Source of the DNA: Pirellulales bacterium
GTDB taxonomy: Bacteria > Planctomycetota > Planctomycetia > Pirellulales > S012-138
Direction of reading: 5' to 3'
DNA length: 64,000 bases
Assembly: GCA_028066245.1 (NCBI GenBank)
Contig: JALCBR010000002.1
Span: forward strand, 96,758 to 160,757
Program-made: the position numbers and the translations under genes
The notes under the pieces: generated by a model
The model's input: the letters and a program-made list of their open reading frames with translations, nothing else
Database searches by the model: none
What the model was told of the DNA's origin: nothing
Part shown: piece after piece, positions 1 through 9,787 of the stretch
Numbering within the stretch: the stretch's first letter is position 1
Layout of the letters: every line of letters begins with the position of its first letter

Positions 1-1565
1 CGCACGGTTTGGCTGCCATCAGGGAGTGTGCCGAAGCCGGGTGGGAGATAGCCCCCTTGGACCAGTTCTCGGATTGACCCGGAAGGCTGTCCTTCCCGCT
101 TGGCCACCAGCTCCGCAATCCGCCACAGTTCGATCTCGGCCGTGGCGCGCAGCCGGCGCATGGTTTCGATACGGTATTGCGGCGTGGCGTGGTTCTCAAA
201 GAACGCGTCAGACATGTAAGCGAAGATCGTGTCTTGGCGGTCTAGCGGCAGGTACCAGCGCGTATTCTTGAACTCGGCCGTCGCCCCCAACGCATCTGAC
301 GTTCCGTGTACTTCCAGGAATCGTTCCACCAATTTCCTGGACGAGGTCACTAGATGGTAGTCGCCGTTGGCGACATAGAACGAACGCACGCGGTGGTCAG
401 GCGTGCTGAGCAGGGTGACCGTTTTGTCGCCGATGGTGACCTCTTCCAATGTCGCGCTGGGTGTTTCTTCCTGGATTGTCTGCCGTTGGCTATTCATCTC
501 TGTAGCAAACAAGAATGAATTCCTGGCTTCAAACACCAGGCCCATGGAGGCGCCCTCTCGCACAAAGGAATCCAATCCAATCAGCGCTACATCTGAGACG
601 ACCAACGGGCCGAGCACGGCGGACAATTTCGAGTCACGGAGCCCCAGTCGTGTTTGCATGCGAGCGTCAGTCTGGTAGTCCAGCCCGCGCACAGCGATCA
701 AATTACGCATGTCACCGCCGGTGCGGTCGATCAGCTTTCGTAGCCAGATAAAGTTTCCAAAACTACCAGTGCGAACATAGAAGCACTCACGCGGCACGTA
801 CATCGCCATCGGTTCGACATTCGGTTCCGCGCCGGGAAACGGTGGAAACGCTAGAGCAGGCGAAGGTTGGTGTGGGGGAAGAGGCAATGAAGCTGGCGAG
901 GCATTCACATACTTCCCCAGTATGATGTCGCGCTCGATGGTGATACGCTGTTCTTCCGTTCCCAAGAACGGCCCCAGCGTACGATCCATGCTGGAATCAC
1001 CAAATAAGTTTGCCAGCGGGCCTTGCGGGCGATCTCGCCAAGGCAGGTTCAGCCGCAGCGAGAGCAACGAAGCCAGATAGTTATCGATCTGTTGCGGGTA
1101 GTCTGTATCGGAGCTATCCAGCAATCCCGCACCGGCGCGCATTTGCTGCCACCACTCGTCAAGGAGACGTGCGCGTCGCAACGGTGCAAATCGCGGCCGG
1201 ACCTGCACATCAATCGGCTGACCGGCGAACAATCGAACACTAAACGGTTGTCCCCCTTTGAAAAGGAAATAGGCCGTGGCTTGTTCCGGGCGGAGATCAA
1301 ACAAGTTGCGGACCAATCGCCGCAATGGCGGATTGCCATAGGTGGGATAGTGCACGCGATCATTGCGTTCTTCAATCCAGAACCGCAGCACATCTTTGTC
1401 CATTGTATTGGGCGCAAATCGAACCACGATCTTGGCCACACCGTACGGCTCGCCAACGAACGCCTCCACGTCCACGCCGCGCACCTGCGCGGTGGCTGGA
1501 GCATGCGTAAGAAAAGCAAAAGCCAGCAGAAGCCCGATGGCTACCGCAGCACGAATTGAAGACAT
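1..1565 (-). CDS. Secreted protein of unknown function, truncated by the left edge
   Basis: This gene is absent from the ORF track because it has no stop inside the window; I translated the minus strand by hand. From the ATG at 1565 the frame stays open for about 521 codons to base 1. The first ~27 residues form a signal peptide (MSSIRAAVAIGLLLAFAFLT, then an APATAQ-like cleavage site), so the product is exported. The rest is soluble-looking, with a Pro-rich stretch near residue 235 (LPLPPHQPSPALAFPPFP) and no motif I recognise. Large exported proteins of this kind are common in planctomycetes, but I cannot assign a family. The plus-strand ORFs listed across 26-1569 are its shadows. The coding call is firm; the function is unknown. 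Confidence 0.82.
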   Translation of the reverse strand, partial: MSSIRAAVAIGLLLAFAFLTHAPATAQVRGVDVEAFVGEPYGVAKIVVRFAPNTMDKDVLRFWIEERNDRVHYPTYGNPPLRRLVRNLFDLRPEQATAYFLFKGGQPFSVRLFAGQPIDVQVRPRFAPLRRARLLDEWWQQMRAGAGLLDSSDTDYPQQIDNYLASLLSLRLNLPWRDRPQGPLANLFGDSSMDRTLGPFLGTEEQRITIERDIILGKYVNASPASLPLPPHQPSPALAFPPFPGAEPNVEPMAMYVPRECFYVRTGSFGNFIWLRKLIDRTGGDMRNLIAVRGLDYQTDARMQTRLGLRDSKLSAVLGPLVVSDVALIGLDSFVREGASMGLVFEARNSFLFATEMNSQRQTIQEETPSATLEEVTIGDKTVTLLSTPDHRVRSFYVANGDYHLVTSSRKLVERFLEVHGTSDALGATAEFKNTRWYLPLDRQDTIFAYMSDAFFENHATPQYRIETMRRLRATAEIELWRIAELVAKREGQPSGSIRELVQGGYLPPGFGTLPDGSQTV

Positions 1566-1924
1566 TTGAAACTCCACGAAGATGACCAGGGGTCGCCCCA
1601 AGAAGTCATTGAGAACCATTGAAATAAGCGAGGGTCGGTCCGCTGGCCCCAGAACCATTCCAATTTAACGAACCCTCGATTATACGGTCGTCGTCCGTTC
1701 ACCGGCGATGAGTGAGGATTTCAGTTAATCACCGAAGCCCACAACTTCATGTTAATCAATGAGTTACGTCAGGTGGGCGATTCGTACTCCCACAACAGTA
1801 AATGTCAGCTTACGCACAGCAGGAGCGAACTGAGGCTTCCAGAACTTGTCTCGAGCCTAGCGGCGGTTTCGGTCGATTCATCTGCAAGAGTACAAGTTGC
1901 GGTGGGGCGGAAAGCACCGCCTCG
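1566..1924. other. Intergenic region, no gene seen
   Basis: About 360 bases lie between the start of the truncated secreted gene and the stop of the DUF1570 gene, both on the minus strand. The region should carry the promoter of the leftmost gene. I see no convincing ORF, hairpin or repeat in it. Confidence 0.5.
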
Positions 1925-3073
1925 TCACCTCAACCGCTGGATATACCTCAAGAAATCCGTGTTGAGTTTTTCTAACTCGCCAAAATGTTTGATAAACGTT
2001 GTCAGCCGTTCTTCTGGAGTATCCCAGTCCAGGCGGTTTTTTAGCGAATGCGCTTTGAGGAAGTCACAGTAGGCTTTGCTCTTGCGCTTAATGAGATAGA
2101 AACTCAACGCCCAGGCGACATCATACGCGGTGCGCGCGGTCGCCGTCTGGCGGAAAGCTGCGTCCGAAGAAATCATGTTTTGCAGGTCGGCAGTGGTCCA
2201 ACTGCCCATTTGACTTTTGAATCCATTCAGCCGGGGCTTGTTCACGGCCCCAATTGTTCGCCATCCGCTGCTGCTCCGCAGGTCCGGTGTTTCAAAGTAC
2301 ATCGCCATGCCTTCAGTCAGCCAGACGGGATTATCCGCGAATCGTCGCTGAACTCCGGAGTTATACGCGATCTGATGCGTGGCTTCGTGAATGACGGTGG
2401 CAATCGTCAACCCTCCGCGGTCCGCCGCAAGGATCCGCACGATCTCGCGTTGCGAGAGCCGCTCTCTGCTCGAACCAGCGGCAATGCCTGTCAAGTCGTA
2501 CAGCACCATGCGATTTGTTCTTTGGCTGTAGTAGCCGATCATACTCTCCGCTGCTGCGCCCACTTCATCCTGGGCGAATTGCACATACGAATCTTTGTTC
2601 GGAAACACGACAGCGACGAGCACAAATTTCGGCTCGTGAGTCTCGATGCTTCGCGGCGGGCGGGACCAATAGTTATCGAACGCTTTGGCCAAACGCTCGA
2701 ATAGTCCGCCGCACCAGCGGGCGTAAGCCGTGGATGCCTGGTGACAAATGACATAGTTGGCCGTCGTATGAACCTGAAATCCTTCCGGCAATTCTGCCAG
2801 CAAACTTTGGGCGACCTCCTCCTGGCTCATCGGCTCGAACGCGGCATCATCAGATTCACGCGCCAAGAGGTTGTCAGGCTCGATGTTGTAGATTGCACCG
2901 TCACGGCTTTGAAACAACAGGCCGCCATCCTGCGCTTCGATTAACACACGCCCAACGACCGTCTGTTCCCGGTTTTGATCTCGAAACGTTACTGTCTCGA
3001 CGGCGGCCAACCTGGCGACCGGAAGCAACGCGGCGAGCACCGCAAACAGCGCTGACAGTAGTCTGAAATACAT
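1925..3073 (-). CDS. DUF1570 family protein, putative exported zinc peptidase
   Basis: The product is 382 residues. It begins with a signal peptide (about residues 1-24, MYFRLLSALFAVLAALLPVA) and its C-terminal half carries HEATH at 229-233, an HExxH zinc-binding motif. About 20 residues later comes WLTEGMAMYFE (from 251), where the Glu could be the third metal ligand, as in gluzincin-type peptidases. This arrangement matches DUF1570, a family frequent in planctomycetes. I infer an extracytoplasmic metallopeptidase; the substrate is unknown. The gene sits on the minus strand just downstream of the PIN-TRAM gene (33 bases between), so they may be cotranscribed. The family call is strong and the activity is inferred. 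Confidence 0.85.
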   Translation of the reverse strand: MYFRLLSALFAVLAALLPVARLAAVETVTFRDQNREQTVVGRVLIEAQDGGLLFQSRDGAIYNIEPDNLLARESDDAAFEPMSQEEVAQSLLAELPEGFQVHTTANYVICHQASTAYARWCGGLFERLAKAFDNYWSRPPRSIETHEPKFVLVAVVFPNKDSYVQFAQDEVGAAAESMIGYYSQRTNRMVLYDLTGIAAGSSRERLSQREIVRILAADRGGLTIATVIHEATHQIAYNSGVQRRFADNPVWLTEGMAMYFETPDLRSSSGWRTIGAVNKPRLNGFKSQMGSWTTADLQNMISSDAAFRQTATARTAYDVAWALSFYLIKRKSKAYCDFLKAHSLKNRLDWDTPEERLTTFIKHFGELEKLNTDFLRYIQRLR

Positions 3074-3106
3074 GGATTCCGTGAGATCACACGAATGGGT
3101 GACGAC

Positions 3107-4186
3107 TCAGGCTGACTTCTCTTTACTCTTGCCGACTTCATACTCAAACTTGCCAAAAATCATTCGGCCGGCGCTGGTTTGCAGCACACTGGTCACGGAA
3201 AGATGAACTTCCTTGCCGATGTGATCACGCCCACCTTCGATAACGACCATCGTTCCGTCGTCCAGATAACCAACCGCCTGATGCGGTTCTTCGCCTGGCT
3301 TGACCGCGCGCACGTTGATTTGCTCGCCGGGGAGGAATAATGGTTTGAGCGCGTTGGCGATATCGTTGAGATTGAGCACGGTCACATCGTGCAGCTTGGC
3401 AACCTTATTCAAGTTGTAGTCATTGGTGATCACCTGGCCGCTGAGTGTCTTGGCCAGCAGCACCAGCTTCAAGTCGACGGGCTGACCTTGCAGTTCCACA
3501 TGGTCCCGATCGTAGATTTGCAGATCGACGCCTTCCATGTTGCGGAGCTTGTTGAGCATATCCAATCCACGACGTCCCCGCCCGCGACGCATGCGGTCAG
3601 AACTATCGGCAATGTTCTGCAACTCGGATAACACGAACCTCGGCACAATGATCTGGTGACTGAGGACGCCGGTCCCCACAACGTCGATGATCCGGCCATC
3701 GATGATCACGCTGGTATCAAGCAGGTACGGCTGCGCCCCTTTGACTTCCTTGGCGAATTCCACATACGGAATAATGAATCGGAAGTCATCCTTGGTTTGC
3801 AGCAGGATGCTGACGCACAGATAGCAGAGAATGGCGCCGATGACGAGTTGAATGGCCCCCAGCCGGTTGGCCTTGAGAGCCGGCGTGGCACCAGGAATTT
3901 CCATAAATGGGCTTAGGACGAGCCCTGCGACGTACGTAAGAAAAAGCCCAACGATCAAGCCAAAGTAGACGGACGAGATCGTGTCAATCCGCTTCTTGCG
4001 AACGAACGTGTCGATGACGACAACCAGAATGGCCAGGCCTATGATGCCGCTGATGACCATCCATTCTTTGCCGTCCTGGATGGCGAGCTCTTGTCTTTGT
4101 CCATAAATGACAATCGCAAGCGTGCTGGCCACAAACAAAAACAACATCCGTAATGCAAACACGGGTGTGTTGATGTCGCGGAACAT
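3107..4186 (-). CDS. PIN-TRAM domain integral membrane protein (YacL-like)
   Basis: The 359-residue product has four N-terminal membrane segments (about 11-29, 43-60, 74-95, 110-130). A PIN nuclease-type domain starts at LLDTSVIIDGRI (about 155), with acidic residues D157, E189 and D256 in the ITND motif. A C-terminal TRAM-like RNA-binding domain covers about 283-350. The order matches the YacL family of membrane-anchored PIN-TRAM proteins, whose exact substrate is not well established. The ORF track starts at 4399, but the first 71 residues are Arg- and Cys-rich and unlike the family. The ATG at 4186 puts the first membrane helix near the N-terminus, so I chose it. I see only a weak ribosome-binding site. 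Confidence 0.85.
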   Translation of the reverse strand: MFRDINTPVFALRMLFLFVASTLAIVIYGQRQELAIQDGKEWMVISGIIGLAILVVVIDTFVRKKRIDTISSVYFGLIVGLFLTYVAGLVLSPFMEIPGATPALKANRLGAIQLVIGAILCYLCVSILLQTKDDFRFIIPYVEFAKEVKGAQPYLLDTSVIIDGRIIDVVGTGVLSHQIIVPRFVLSELQNIADSSDRMRRGRGRRGLDMLNKLRNMEGVDLQIYDRDHVELQGQPVDLKLVLLAKTLSGQVITNDYNLNKVAKLHDVTVLNLNDIANALKPLFLPGEQINVRAVKPGEEPHQAVGYLDDGTMVVIEGGRDHIGKEVHLSVTSVLQTSAGRMIFGKFEYEVGKSKEKSA

Positions 4187-4478
4187 GCCGCCATCTTCGT
4201 CGGAGTTCGATTTAAGGAAACGATCAAGCACGCGTGAATGGCCCCAGGTTAGGAAGGAACTAAAGGGCGACGGTGTACGGCAATCCAATGCGCCGTAGGA
4301 GCGGTGACGGCGTTGCCGCCCATCTGTCAAATGTAACACCGCAAAGTGGCAAAACCTAGCGACTCTGCCGCATGAGCGCATACCAGCCATACAACCCATT
4401 TGACCGGACTAACAGGACGCAAGAACTTGCCCCGGTTGTGGAATTCTGAAGGCGCTGCCGTGCTGCTAAGCCCTTTGA

Positions 4479-5567
4479 TTACTTCTGTCCGCCAAAGGTA
4501 GTTTCATAATCGACTCCCGCGAACAAGGCTTGGAGCCTGCTCTCTAGTGAAGAAGCATCCCTCAGGATGTCCATTCCAATGCGCACGGCCCAAAGGGGTT
4601 TATCACCCAATGCGTCCACGCCTAGTTTCACTAAGTCCTTGTGTGTGCAAAGGACTTCCGTTGCGCTCGATTCGTTCGCCCATCGCGTGAGGTCATCGAC
4701 ATCGGATTTCGTGTAGCTGTGGTGGTCAGGAAATTCGCGAAACACCACGATCTCCGTTCCCAGCGATTCGAGCGTGTGCCGGAACCCTCGCGGATTGCCG
4801 ATCCCGCAGAAAGCTGCCACTTTCTGTTGTTGGACAACCTGTAGGGCAGATTCGCTCCCGGAAGCGGCCAACAATGAAACCGGCTTGTGCGCAGCCTCAA
4901 GCCAAAGCACATTGCTCTTTGTGGACTTGCTTGCTTGTTGGCGAATAGCGTTGCGACTGTCCTCTGTCACAGCGTCACATCGAGTCAGCAGGATCACGTC
5001 GGCTCGCGCAAGTCCCGTCAGCGACTCGCGGAGCAGCCCACGGGGGAAAACATGACTGAAGCCGAACGGCTCAAGAGCATCCAGTAGTACGATATCCAGG
5101 TCGCGTTTAAGCCGCCGATGCTGAAAGCCATCGTCCAGCAAGATGCATTGGGCTTCAAACTCCTCAATGGCCATCTGCGAGGCGGCGACGCGATCCGCGT
5201 TCTGCAAGTGGGGCACATCTGGGAGCTTCTGTTCCAATTCCAGCGCTTCGTCGTTTCGCGCTCCATCCTCGGCTCCGTAGCCACGACTGACGATTGTCAC
5301 TCGTACATCATGCCTACGCAGCCAGCGAGCGATCCACTCCACCGCCGGAGTCTTTCCGGTGCCACCTAGCGTGATGTTGCCAACGCTGATGACCGGCACG
5401 TCCACGCGAAAACTCTCCGCATTTCCGCGGTCGTAGCGACGGTTGCGCCAGCGCATCGCCCAGGCGTAGGGAGCTTCAACTACTCGCAGCGCGCAGCGCC
5501 ATGCGCCAGCGCAGAATCCCCGTCGCTGGCCACTGACAATTGCGTGAAATTCCTCTGCCGAGAGCAT
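4479..5567 (-). CDS. lpxK: Tetraacyldisaccharide 4'-kinase
   Basis: LpxK phosphorylates the 4' position of the tetraacyldisaccharide 1-phosphate to give lipid IVA at the inner face of the cytoplasmic membrane. The Walker A region SVGNITLGGTGKTP is the family's characteristic P-loop, and VSRGYG and LDDGFQHRRL further on are also LpxK hallmarks. At about 362 residues it is slightly longer than typical LpxK. The track starts at a GTG at 5606; I prefer the ATG at 5567, which gives MLSAEEFHAIVSGQRRG as N-terminus, but neither start has a clear Shine-Dalgarno. The gene implies lipid A synthesis and so an LPS-bearing outer membrane. It stands apart from other lpx genes here, as is common in planctomycetes. 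Confidence 0.93.
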   Translation of the reverse strand: MLSAEEFHAIVSGQRRGFCAGAWRCALRVVEAPYAWAMRWRNRRYDRGNAESFRVDVPVISVGNITLGGTGKTPAVEWIARWLRRHDVRVTIVSRGYGAEDGARNDEALELEQKLPDVPHLQNADRVAASQMAIEEFEAQCILLDDGFQHRRLKRDLDIVLLDALEPFGFSHVFPRGLLRESLTGLARADVILLTRCDAVTEDSRNAIRQQASKSTKSNVLWLEAAHKPVSLLAASGSESALQVVQQQKVAAFCGIGNPRGFRHTLESLGTEIVVFREFPDHHSYTKSDVDDLTRWANESSATEVLCTHKDLVKLGVDALGDKPLWAVRIGMDILRDASSLESRLQALFAGVDYETTFGGQK

Positions 5568-5633
5568 GGATATCAATTCGGGAAACCGCTGTTGTCTTGG
5601 TGGCACGATGGCTAAGTCGAGACCTGTTCGCTT

Positions 5634-7001
5634 CTACCCACCAGCAATCTTTGGCAAGAGCAATAGCGCTACGTTCAGATAGATGGCGATCCCCAGGAAG
5701 TCAATCAGTGATGCGACCAGCGGATTGCTCATCAAGGCGGGATCGAGCCCCAACCGGTGAAATGCCAATGGCAGCAACGTTCCCGCCGCCGTGCCGCACA
5801 ACACCACCAGAAAGAGCGAAGTGGCCACCACTGTCGAGCCAAGCCAACCGGGTTCATCAAAGACCATCGAAGTACCAAATGCCCCTACGGCAAGGATGCC
5901 TCCCAGAGCAACGCCCATCAGAAACTCTCGACGGATGACTTTCCAGCCGTCCCGGAAGGTGATGTCACCTGTTGCCAGAGCTGTGATCACAAGCGTGGCC
6001 GATTGATTACCCGTATTGCCACCGCTGGAATTGACCAGTGGAATGAAGAACACCAGCCAAGTGACCGAAGCCAGTGTTGATTCATGTTCCTGCAAGGCGA
6101 CGGTGGTCAGCAAGGCTCCGCAGAAGAAAATTACGAGCCACACGCCGCGCTTCCAGATCAACAGCGGCAGTTTCGTTTCCAAGTAGCCGTGCTCCAACGG
6201 GTCAATACCACCGACCCGATGCGCGTCTTCGGTCGCTTCTTCCCGGGCGACGTCGATCACATCGTCATGTGTGACGATTCCCAGCATGTGATGTTCGTGA
6301 TCGACGACCGGAATTGCCATCAGATCATACCGAGCTACCTTGTGCAGCACTTCCTCTTGATCGTCTTCGGCTTCGACGGAAACAACGTCGCGCTCCATCA
6401 AGTCAACGATCTTGACGTCGGGATGACCCATCGCGGAGACAAGTTGTCGGGCGGAAACCGTCCCACGCAGGTGGTCCTCCTCGTCAATGACGTACAGGTA
6501 GTAGATGGTCTCCAGCCCTTCAGCCTGTTGACTGACATCCGCCAAAGCTTGTCGGACGGTATCTGTCTCTTTGAGTCGGGCGAATTCTGTTGTCATCACC
6601 GCGCCGGCGGAATCTTCCGGGTAGGCGCGAAGCCGCAACACGTCGCGCCGCATTGCATTGGGCAACAGTGGCAACAGCGTGGCCACGCGGTCGGGAGAGA
6701 CGTGGTCCAAGAGATCAACGAGATCATCATTGGGAAGCCGCTCCAACAGCGTCGCCACATCGTGTTCGTCGGCTGTTTCGATGACCTCAACTTGTTTAGA
6801 CGGATCAAAATACGCAAAGATTTCGACGCGACTCCCATTGTCCGCGTGCTTGAGTACATTCCAGGATTCATCCGCTCTCAAACCTTCCATGAATTCGGCG
6901 GTCCGAGCCGGGTGCAGAGCCTGGCAAAACTCCTGCAACTCCACCGCATTGTTCTCCGCCAACATCTCGCGGATTTCGGGCAAGTACAGCGTGTTGGTCA
7001 C
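5634..7001 (-). CDS. mgtE: Magnesium transporter MgtE
   Basis: The 455-residue product has the full MgtE architecture. A helical N-domain covers about residues 1-125 (LLERLPNDDLVDLLDHV and ERLPNDD-type repeats). Two CBS domains follow (about 130-255, including GIVTHDDVIDV), then a five-helix membrane domain from about 285 to the C-terminus. The conserved pore region PLVNSSGGNTGNQSATLV is present, containing the GGNxGxQ signature. MgtE forms a dimeric channel that opens when cytoplasmic Mg2+ falls; the N and CBS domains sense Mg2+. Length matches the family. The gene lies 66 bases upstream of lpxK in the same direction and the two may share a transcript. Confidence 0.96.
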   Translation of the reverse strand: MTNTLYLPEIREMLAENNAVELQEFCQALHPARTAEFMEGLRADESWNVLKHADNGSRVEIFAYFDPSKQVEVIETADEHDVATLLERLPNDDLVDLLDHVSPDRVATLLPLLPNAMRRDVLRLRAYPEDSAGAVMTTEFARLKETDTVRQALADVSQQAEGLETIYYLYVIDEEDHLRGTVSARQLVSAMGHPDVKIVDLMERDVVSVEAEDDQEEVLHKVARYDLMAIPVVDHEHHMLGIVTHDDVIDVAREEATEDAHRVGGIDPLEHGYLETKLPLLIWKRGVWLVIFFCGALLTTVALQEHESTLASVTWLVFFIPLVNSSGGNTGNQSATLVITALATGDITFRDGWKVIRREFLMGVALGGILAVGAFGTSMVFDEPGWLGSTVVATSLFLVVLCGTAAGTLLPLAFHRLGLDPALMSNPLVASLIDFLGIAIYLNVALLLLPKIAGG

Positions 7002-7249
7002 AGGTAAACTCTCGGGGGGTAACCTGGAGGTGATCTACGGATGAAGCGAACACCTCAGTTCCTTGGGGATCTCCGCGTCGAAACTCGATTTTCAGCGATC
7101 GATGGTGAATTACCAAGGCGCTAAACCGGCCATCGGCTGACAATCTCTCCGATGCAGGAAATTCAGCGACGGATATCGGGCGCTGACCCATAATTATCCA
7201 TCGTAGGTCAGACTGAGCGTGGTAGGAAACGGCAGACTCTCCGGCTACG

Positions 7250-8275
7250 ATGGCTGTTCGACAATCTGTTGTGACCGATTTTCCCTCCTGTTTCTCTCTT
7301 CCAGTGACCAGCGTTTCAGACAATCAGACCGGACAGCGAGACGCTCTGCGGCCACTGCCGCCGAACCTGGACAGCGTTCAGCCCGGTGGCGGTATCTGTT
7401 ATCGCCTGGAACTGGCTTGGGGATCTTTGCGGCGTGCATATTTGAAGGCGTTTCGGCGCGGGTATATTCAGCGGATGGCCGAATTGCGGACTGGCTCAGT
7501 CGAAGGTGCTCCTCACGAGATCCTCGACCCGCGCGATCTCAAGTACTGTCGCAATCTCTGTACGGTGGATTGGGCGGAAAAGGATGACCCCTTCTCATGG
7601 CGTGAGCGGATTCCCTTTGCCCGTTGGGGGCTGGCCGAATTGCAACTGATGAGCTATCCGCTGGTCGCGGCTACCATCGTCCTGGCATTCACGGCTTATT
7701 GGTGGTTGAGCGTTGTGCCAGGCGTGGTCCTAGCTCTGATCGTGTATTTCTTTCGCGATCCACCACGGATTGTTCCGGATGGACACGGACTGTTGGTCTC
7801 TCCCGCGGATGGAAAAGTTGTGGAGATCACGCAATTGGAACACCATCCCTTGATCGGTGGGTCGGCTGTGCGGATTGGCATTTTCCTCTCCATTTTTAAT
7901 GTACATATCAATCGATCGCCGGCAGCGGCGCGTTGTCTTGGGCTTGAATACTCGCCTGGGAAATATCTCAATGCGCTCAAGCCGGAAAGCGCCCTGGAAA
8001 ACGAAGCCCTGACGATCCTCTTTGAAGACAACGCGGCTCCGTATCGCAACTATGTCGTCCGGCAGATTGCCGGAGCCATTGCTCGACGTATCGTTTGCGC
8101 CGCTCGGATCGGTGAAGATTGGGAGCGAGGTGGTAAGTTCGGCATGATCAAGTTGGGAAGCCGCACAGAGTTGATCATTCCTCAAGATGACAGCTTAGAA
8201 ATTTTGACCAAGATCGGCGAGAAGGTGAAAGCTGGATCAAGCATGATGGCCCGCTACGCGTCCCCCGACGAATAG
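7250..8275 (+). CDS. psd: Phosphatidylserine decarboxylase
   Basis: Psd converts phosphatidylserine to phosphatidylethanolamine at the membrane. The proenzyme is expected to cleave itself before Ser304 in FGMIKLGSRTEL to make the pyruvoyl group; the LGS motif is visible. SPADGKVVEI and FLSIFNVHINRSP are other Psd hallmarks. Two membrane segments lie near 135-165. The N-terminal ~120 residues, containing SVQPGGGICYRLELAWG, extend beyond the short Psd type. The start is uncertain: the ATG at 7250 has no ribosome-binding site and GTG codons at 7280 and 7304 are alternatives. pssA follows after 6 bases, so the two steps from CDP-diacylglycerol to phosphatidylethanolamine are in one operon. Confidence 0.93.
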   Translation: MAVRQSVVTDFPSCFSLPVTSVSDNQTGQRDALRPLPPNLDSVQPGGGICYRLELAWGSLRRAYLKAFRRGYIQRMAELRTGSVEGAPHEILDPRDLKYCRNLCTVDWAEKDDPFSWRERIPFARWGLAELQLMSYPLVAATIVLAFTAYWWLSVVPGVVLALIVYFFRDPPRIVPDGHGLLVSPADGKVVEITQLEHHPLIGGSAVRIGIFLSIFNVHINRSPAAARCLGLEYSPGKYLNALKPESALENEALTILFEDNAAPYRNYVVRQIAGAIARRIVCAARIGEDWERGGKFGMIKLGSRTELIIPQDDSLEILTKIGEKVKAGSSMMARYASPDE

Positions 8276-8281
8276 TCCCGT

Positions 8282-9121
8282 ATGTCCAAGCGCAAGAAAA
8301 TCCGCGCCATTGCCGTGTTGCCCACGATGTTCACGTTGGGCAACTTGGTCTGCGGGTTTTTTGCGATCGTCGTGGCGTCCCGTATCGACAAGCCCAACAT
8401 CGAAAACATCATGGGTGAAGCGGATCCTTGGAATCTGATGGTTTCCGCTTCGCTGATCTTCCTGGCGATGATCTTTGACGCGTTAGACGGCCACGTAGCC
8501 CGGCTCTCGCGGACGACCAGCGATTTTGGCGGCCAGTTGGACAGCCTGTGCGACCTTGTAACCTTTGGCGTTGCGCCGGCGTTCCTGTTGGTGAAGATGT
8601 GCCCCAACTTTGCTTTGGAGCATCGATGGGAGGTCTGGGTCATTGCCGCGGCGTTTGTGGCATGCGTTGCATTACGGTTAGCCCGCTACAACGTCGAGAC
8701 GGAAGAAGAAGATCCGCATATGGATTTCAGCGGGCTGCCGTCGCCGGCAGGTGGCGCGGCGATCGCCAGCTATGCATTTATGTTCTATGCGCTGCGAGTC
8801 TTCCCGGACCGGCTCCGTTATGCGGGAACAATCAATTCGGTTGCGGAGACGGCATTGCCGTTCTTCGCGCTGTTTGTAGCGCTGTTGATGGTGTCCCGCA
8901 TCCGTTATCCCCATGTGGCCAATCAATTGTTCCGCGGCCAGCGCAGCTTCGCCCACGTGGTGGGGCTAGTGTTTGCTTTGGTTGTCGTGGTGTTCATTCG
9001 GCACTACGCGGCACCGATCCTGTTCACACTGTTTGTCTTCACAGGCCCGGCGCGATTGGCCTGGCGGGAACTTGCTCGACGCGGAGAACCACGGACGGAG
9101 GAGGATGCGATCTTTGAATAG
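8282..9121 (+). CDS. pssA: CDP-diacylglycerol-serine O-phosphatidyltransferase
   Basis: PssA makes phosphatidylserine from CDP-diacylglycerol and serine, the substrate for the adjacent Psd. The CDP-alcohol phosphatidyltransferase signature is complete: DALDGHVARLSRTTSDFGGQ, followed by LDSLCDLVTFG (pattern DG-x2-AR-x8-G-x3-D-x3-D). The 279 residues include about six to eight membrane segments, as expected. The gene starts 6 bases after psd, consistent with one transcript and coupled translation. It is of the short, integral-membrane type rather than the peripheral E. coli phospholipase-D-like type. Confidence 0.95.
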   Translation: MSKRKKIRAIAVLPTMFTLGNLVCGFFAIVVASRIDKPNIENIMGEADPWNLMVSASLIFLAMIFDALDGHVARLSRTTSDFGGQLDSLCDLVTFGVAPAFLLVKMCPNFALEHRWEVWVIAAAFVACVALRLARYNVETEEEDPHMDFSGLPSPAGGAAIASYAFMFYALRVFPDRLRYAGTINSVAETALPFFALFVALLMVSRIRYPHVANQLFRGQRSFAHVVGLVFALVVVVFIRHYAAPILFTLFVFTGPARLAWRELARRGEPRTEEDAIFE

Positions 9122-9211
9122 TCGCCAAGAGAGGTTCGCCATGGTGATCACATTTTGGAGATCGCGATAGAATAACTGGGACCCTCTGGCATCGCTTTCA
9201 GGAGCACACGG

Positions 9212-9769
9212 ATGGACGGCCACAAACCAATTCGACAGAGGTACTCGCTCTTGGCACTTTTTGCTGTAACAGCGTTCTGTGCGATTTTGGCAATGGGGTT
9301 CGCTTACCCACAGAGCCTGTGGGTAGATGTCACTGTTTTCATCACTTTGTGTCTGTTGCTCTACCTGTGGCGAATGTCGTGGAGCAACGGAACTGAAAAA
9401 TCGACAAGAGAGAACTACCGCAACGCAGCATTTTTCGGCACGATTTATTTTGTAATGGTATTCATCCTTGCATTACCGCCAGTTTGGGATGATTTGGTGA
9501 CAAGCAAGCTGCTTTCCATAGCACACGAAATCTGTCACGGATTCCTTGATGATCAGGGCGCGCCGCAAACGGTCGCAGAGTTCATGCGTCGTCCACTGTC
9601 ACAGGAAGTCGAGGAACAGGCCCGTCTTCCGAAAATATTTTGGCCAATGAGAGAGGGGCACCTCGATGCCGATATCGATTCTTTGCGAGGATTCTCTAGC
9701 GTCGGGCACTGTTTCTTTGTAGGTCTGCTCACTCTGGTTGCATGCATTTCTTGGCGACGTCACACTTGA
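9212..9769 (+). CDS. Hypothetical membrane protein, four predicted helices
   Basis: The 185-residue product is not recognised. Four hydrophobic segments are visible: YSLLALFAVTAFCAILAMGF (about 10-30), DVTVFITLCLLLYLW, AFFGTIYFVMVFILALPPV and a last one near the C-terminus (CFFVGLLTLVACISW). Between helices three and four is a polar loop of about 70 residues. An RYSLLALFAVTA-type N-terminus followed by a helix recurs in many planctomycete hypothetical proteins. The gene lies between pssA and ribE on the same strand, with 90 bases before and 18 after it. An AGGAGC ribosome-binding-site-like stretch precedes the ATG. I see no functional link to its neighbours. Confidence 0.7.
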   Translation: MDGHKPIRQRYSLLALFAVTAFCAILAMGFAYPQSLWVDVTVFITLCLLLYLWRMSWSNGTEKSTRENYRNAAFFGTIYFVMVFILALPPVWDDLVTSKLLSIAHEICHGFLDDQGAPQTVAEFMRRPLSQEVEEQARLPKIFWPMREGHLDADIDSLRGFSSVGHCFFVGLLTLVACISWRRHT

Positions 9770-9787
9770 TTTAGCAACCTAGTTACC

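Noticed and set aside
6084-7007. 307-residue plus-strand ORF across mgtE
   Set aside because: It is the antisense frame of a clear MgtE gene, with no motifs of its own.
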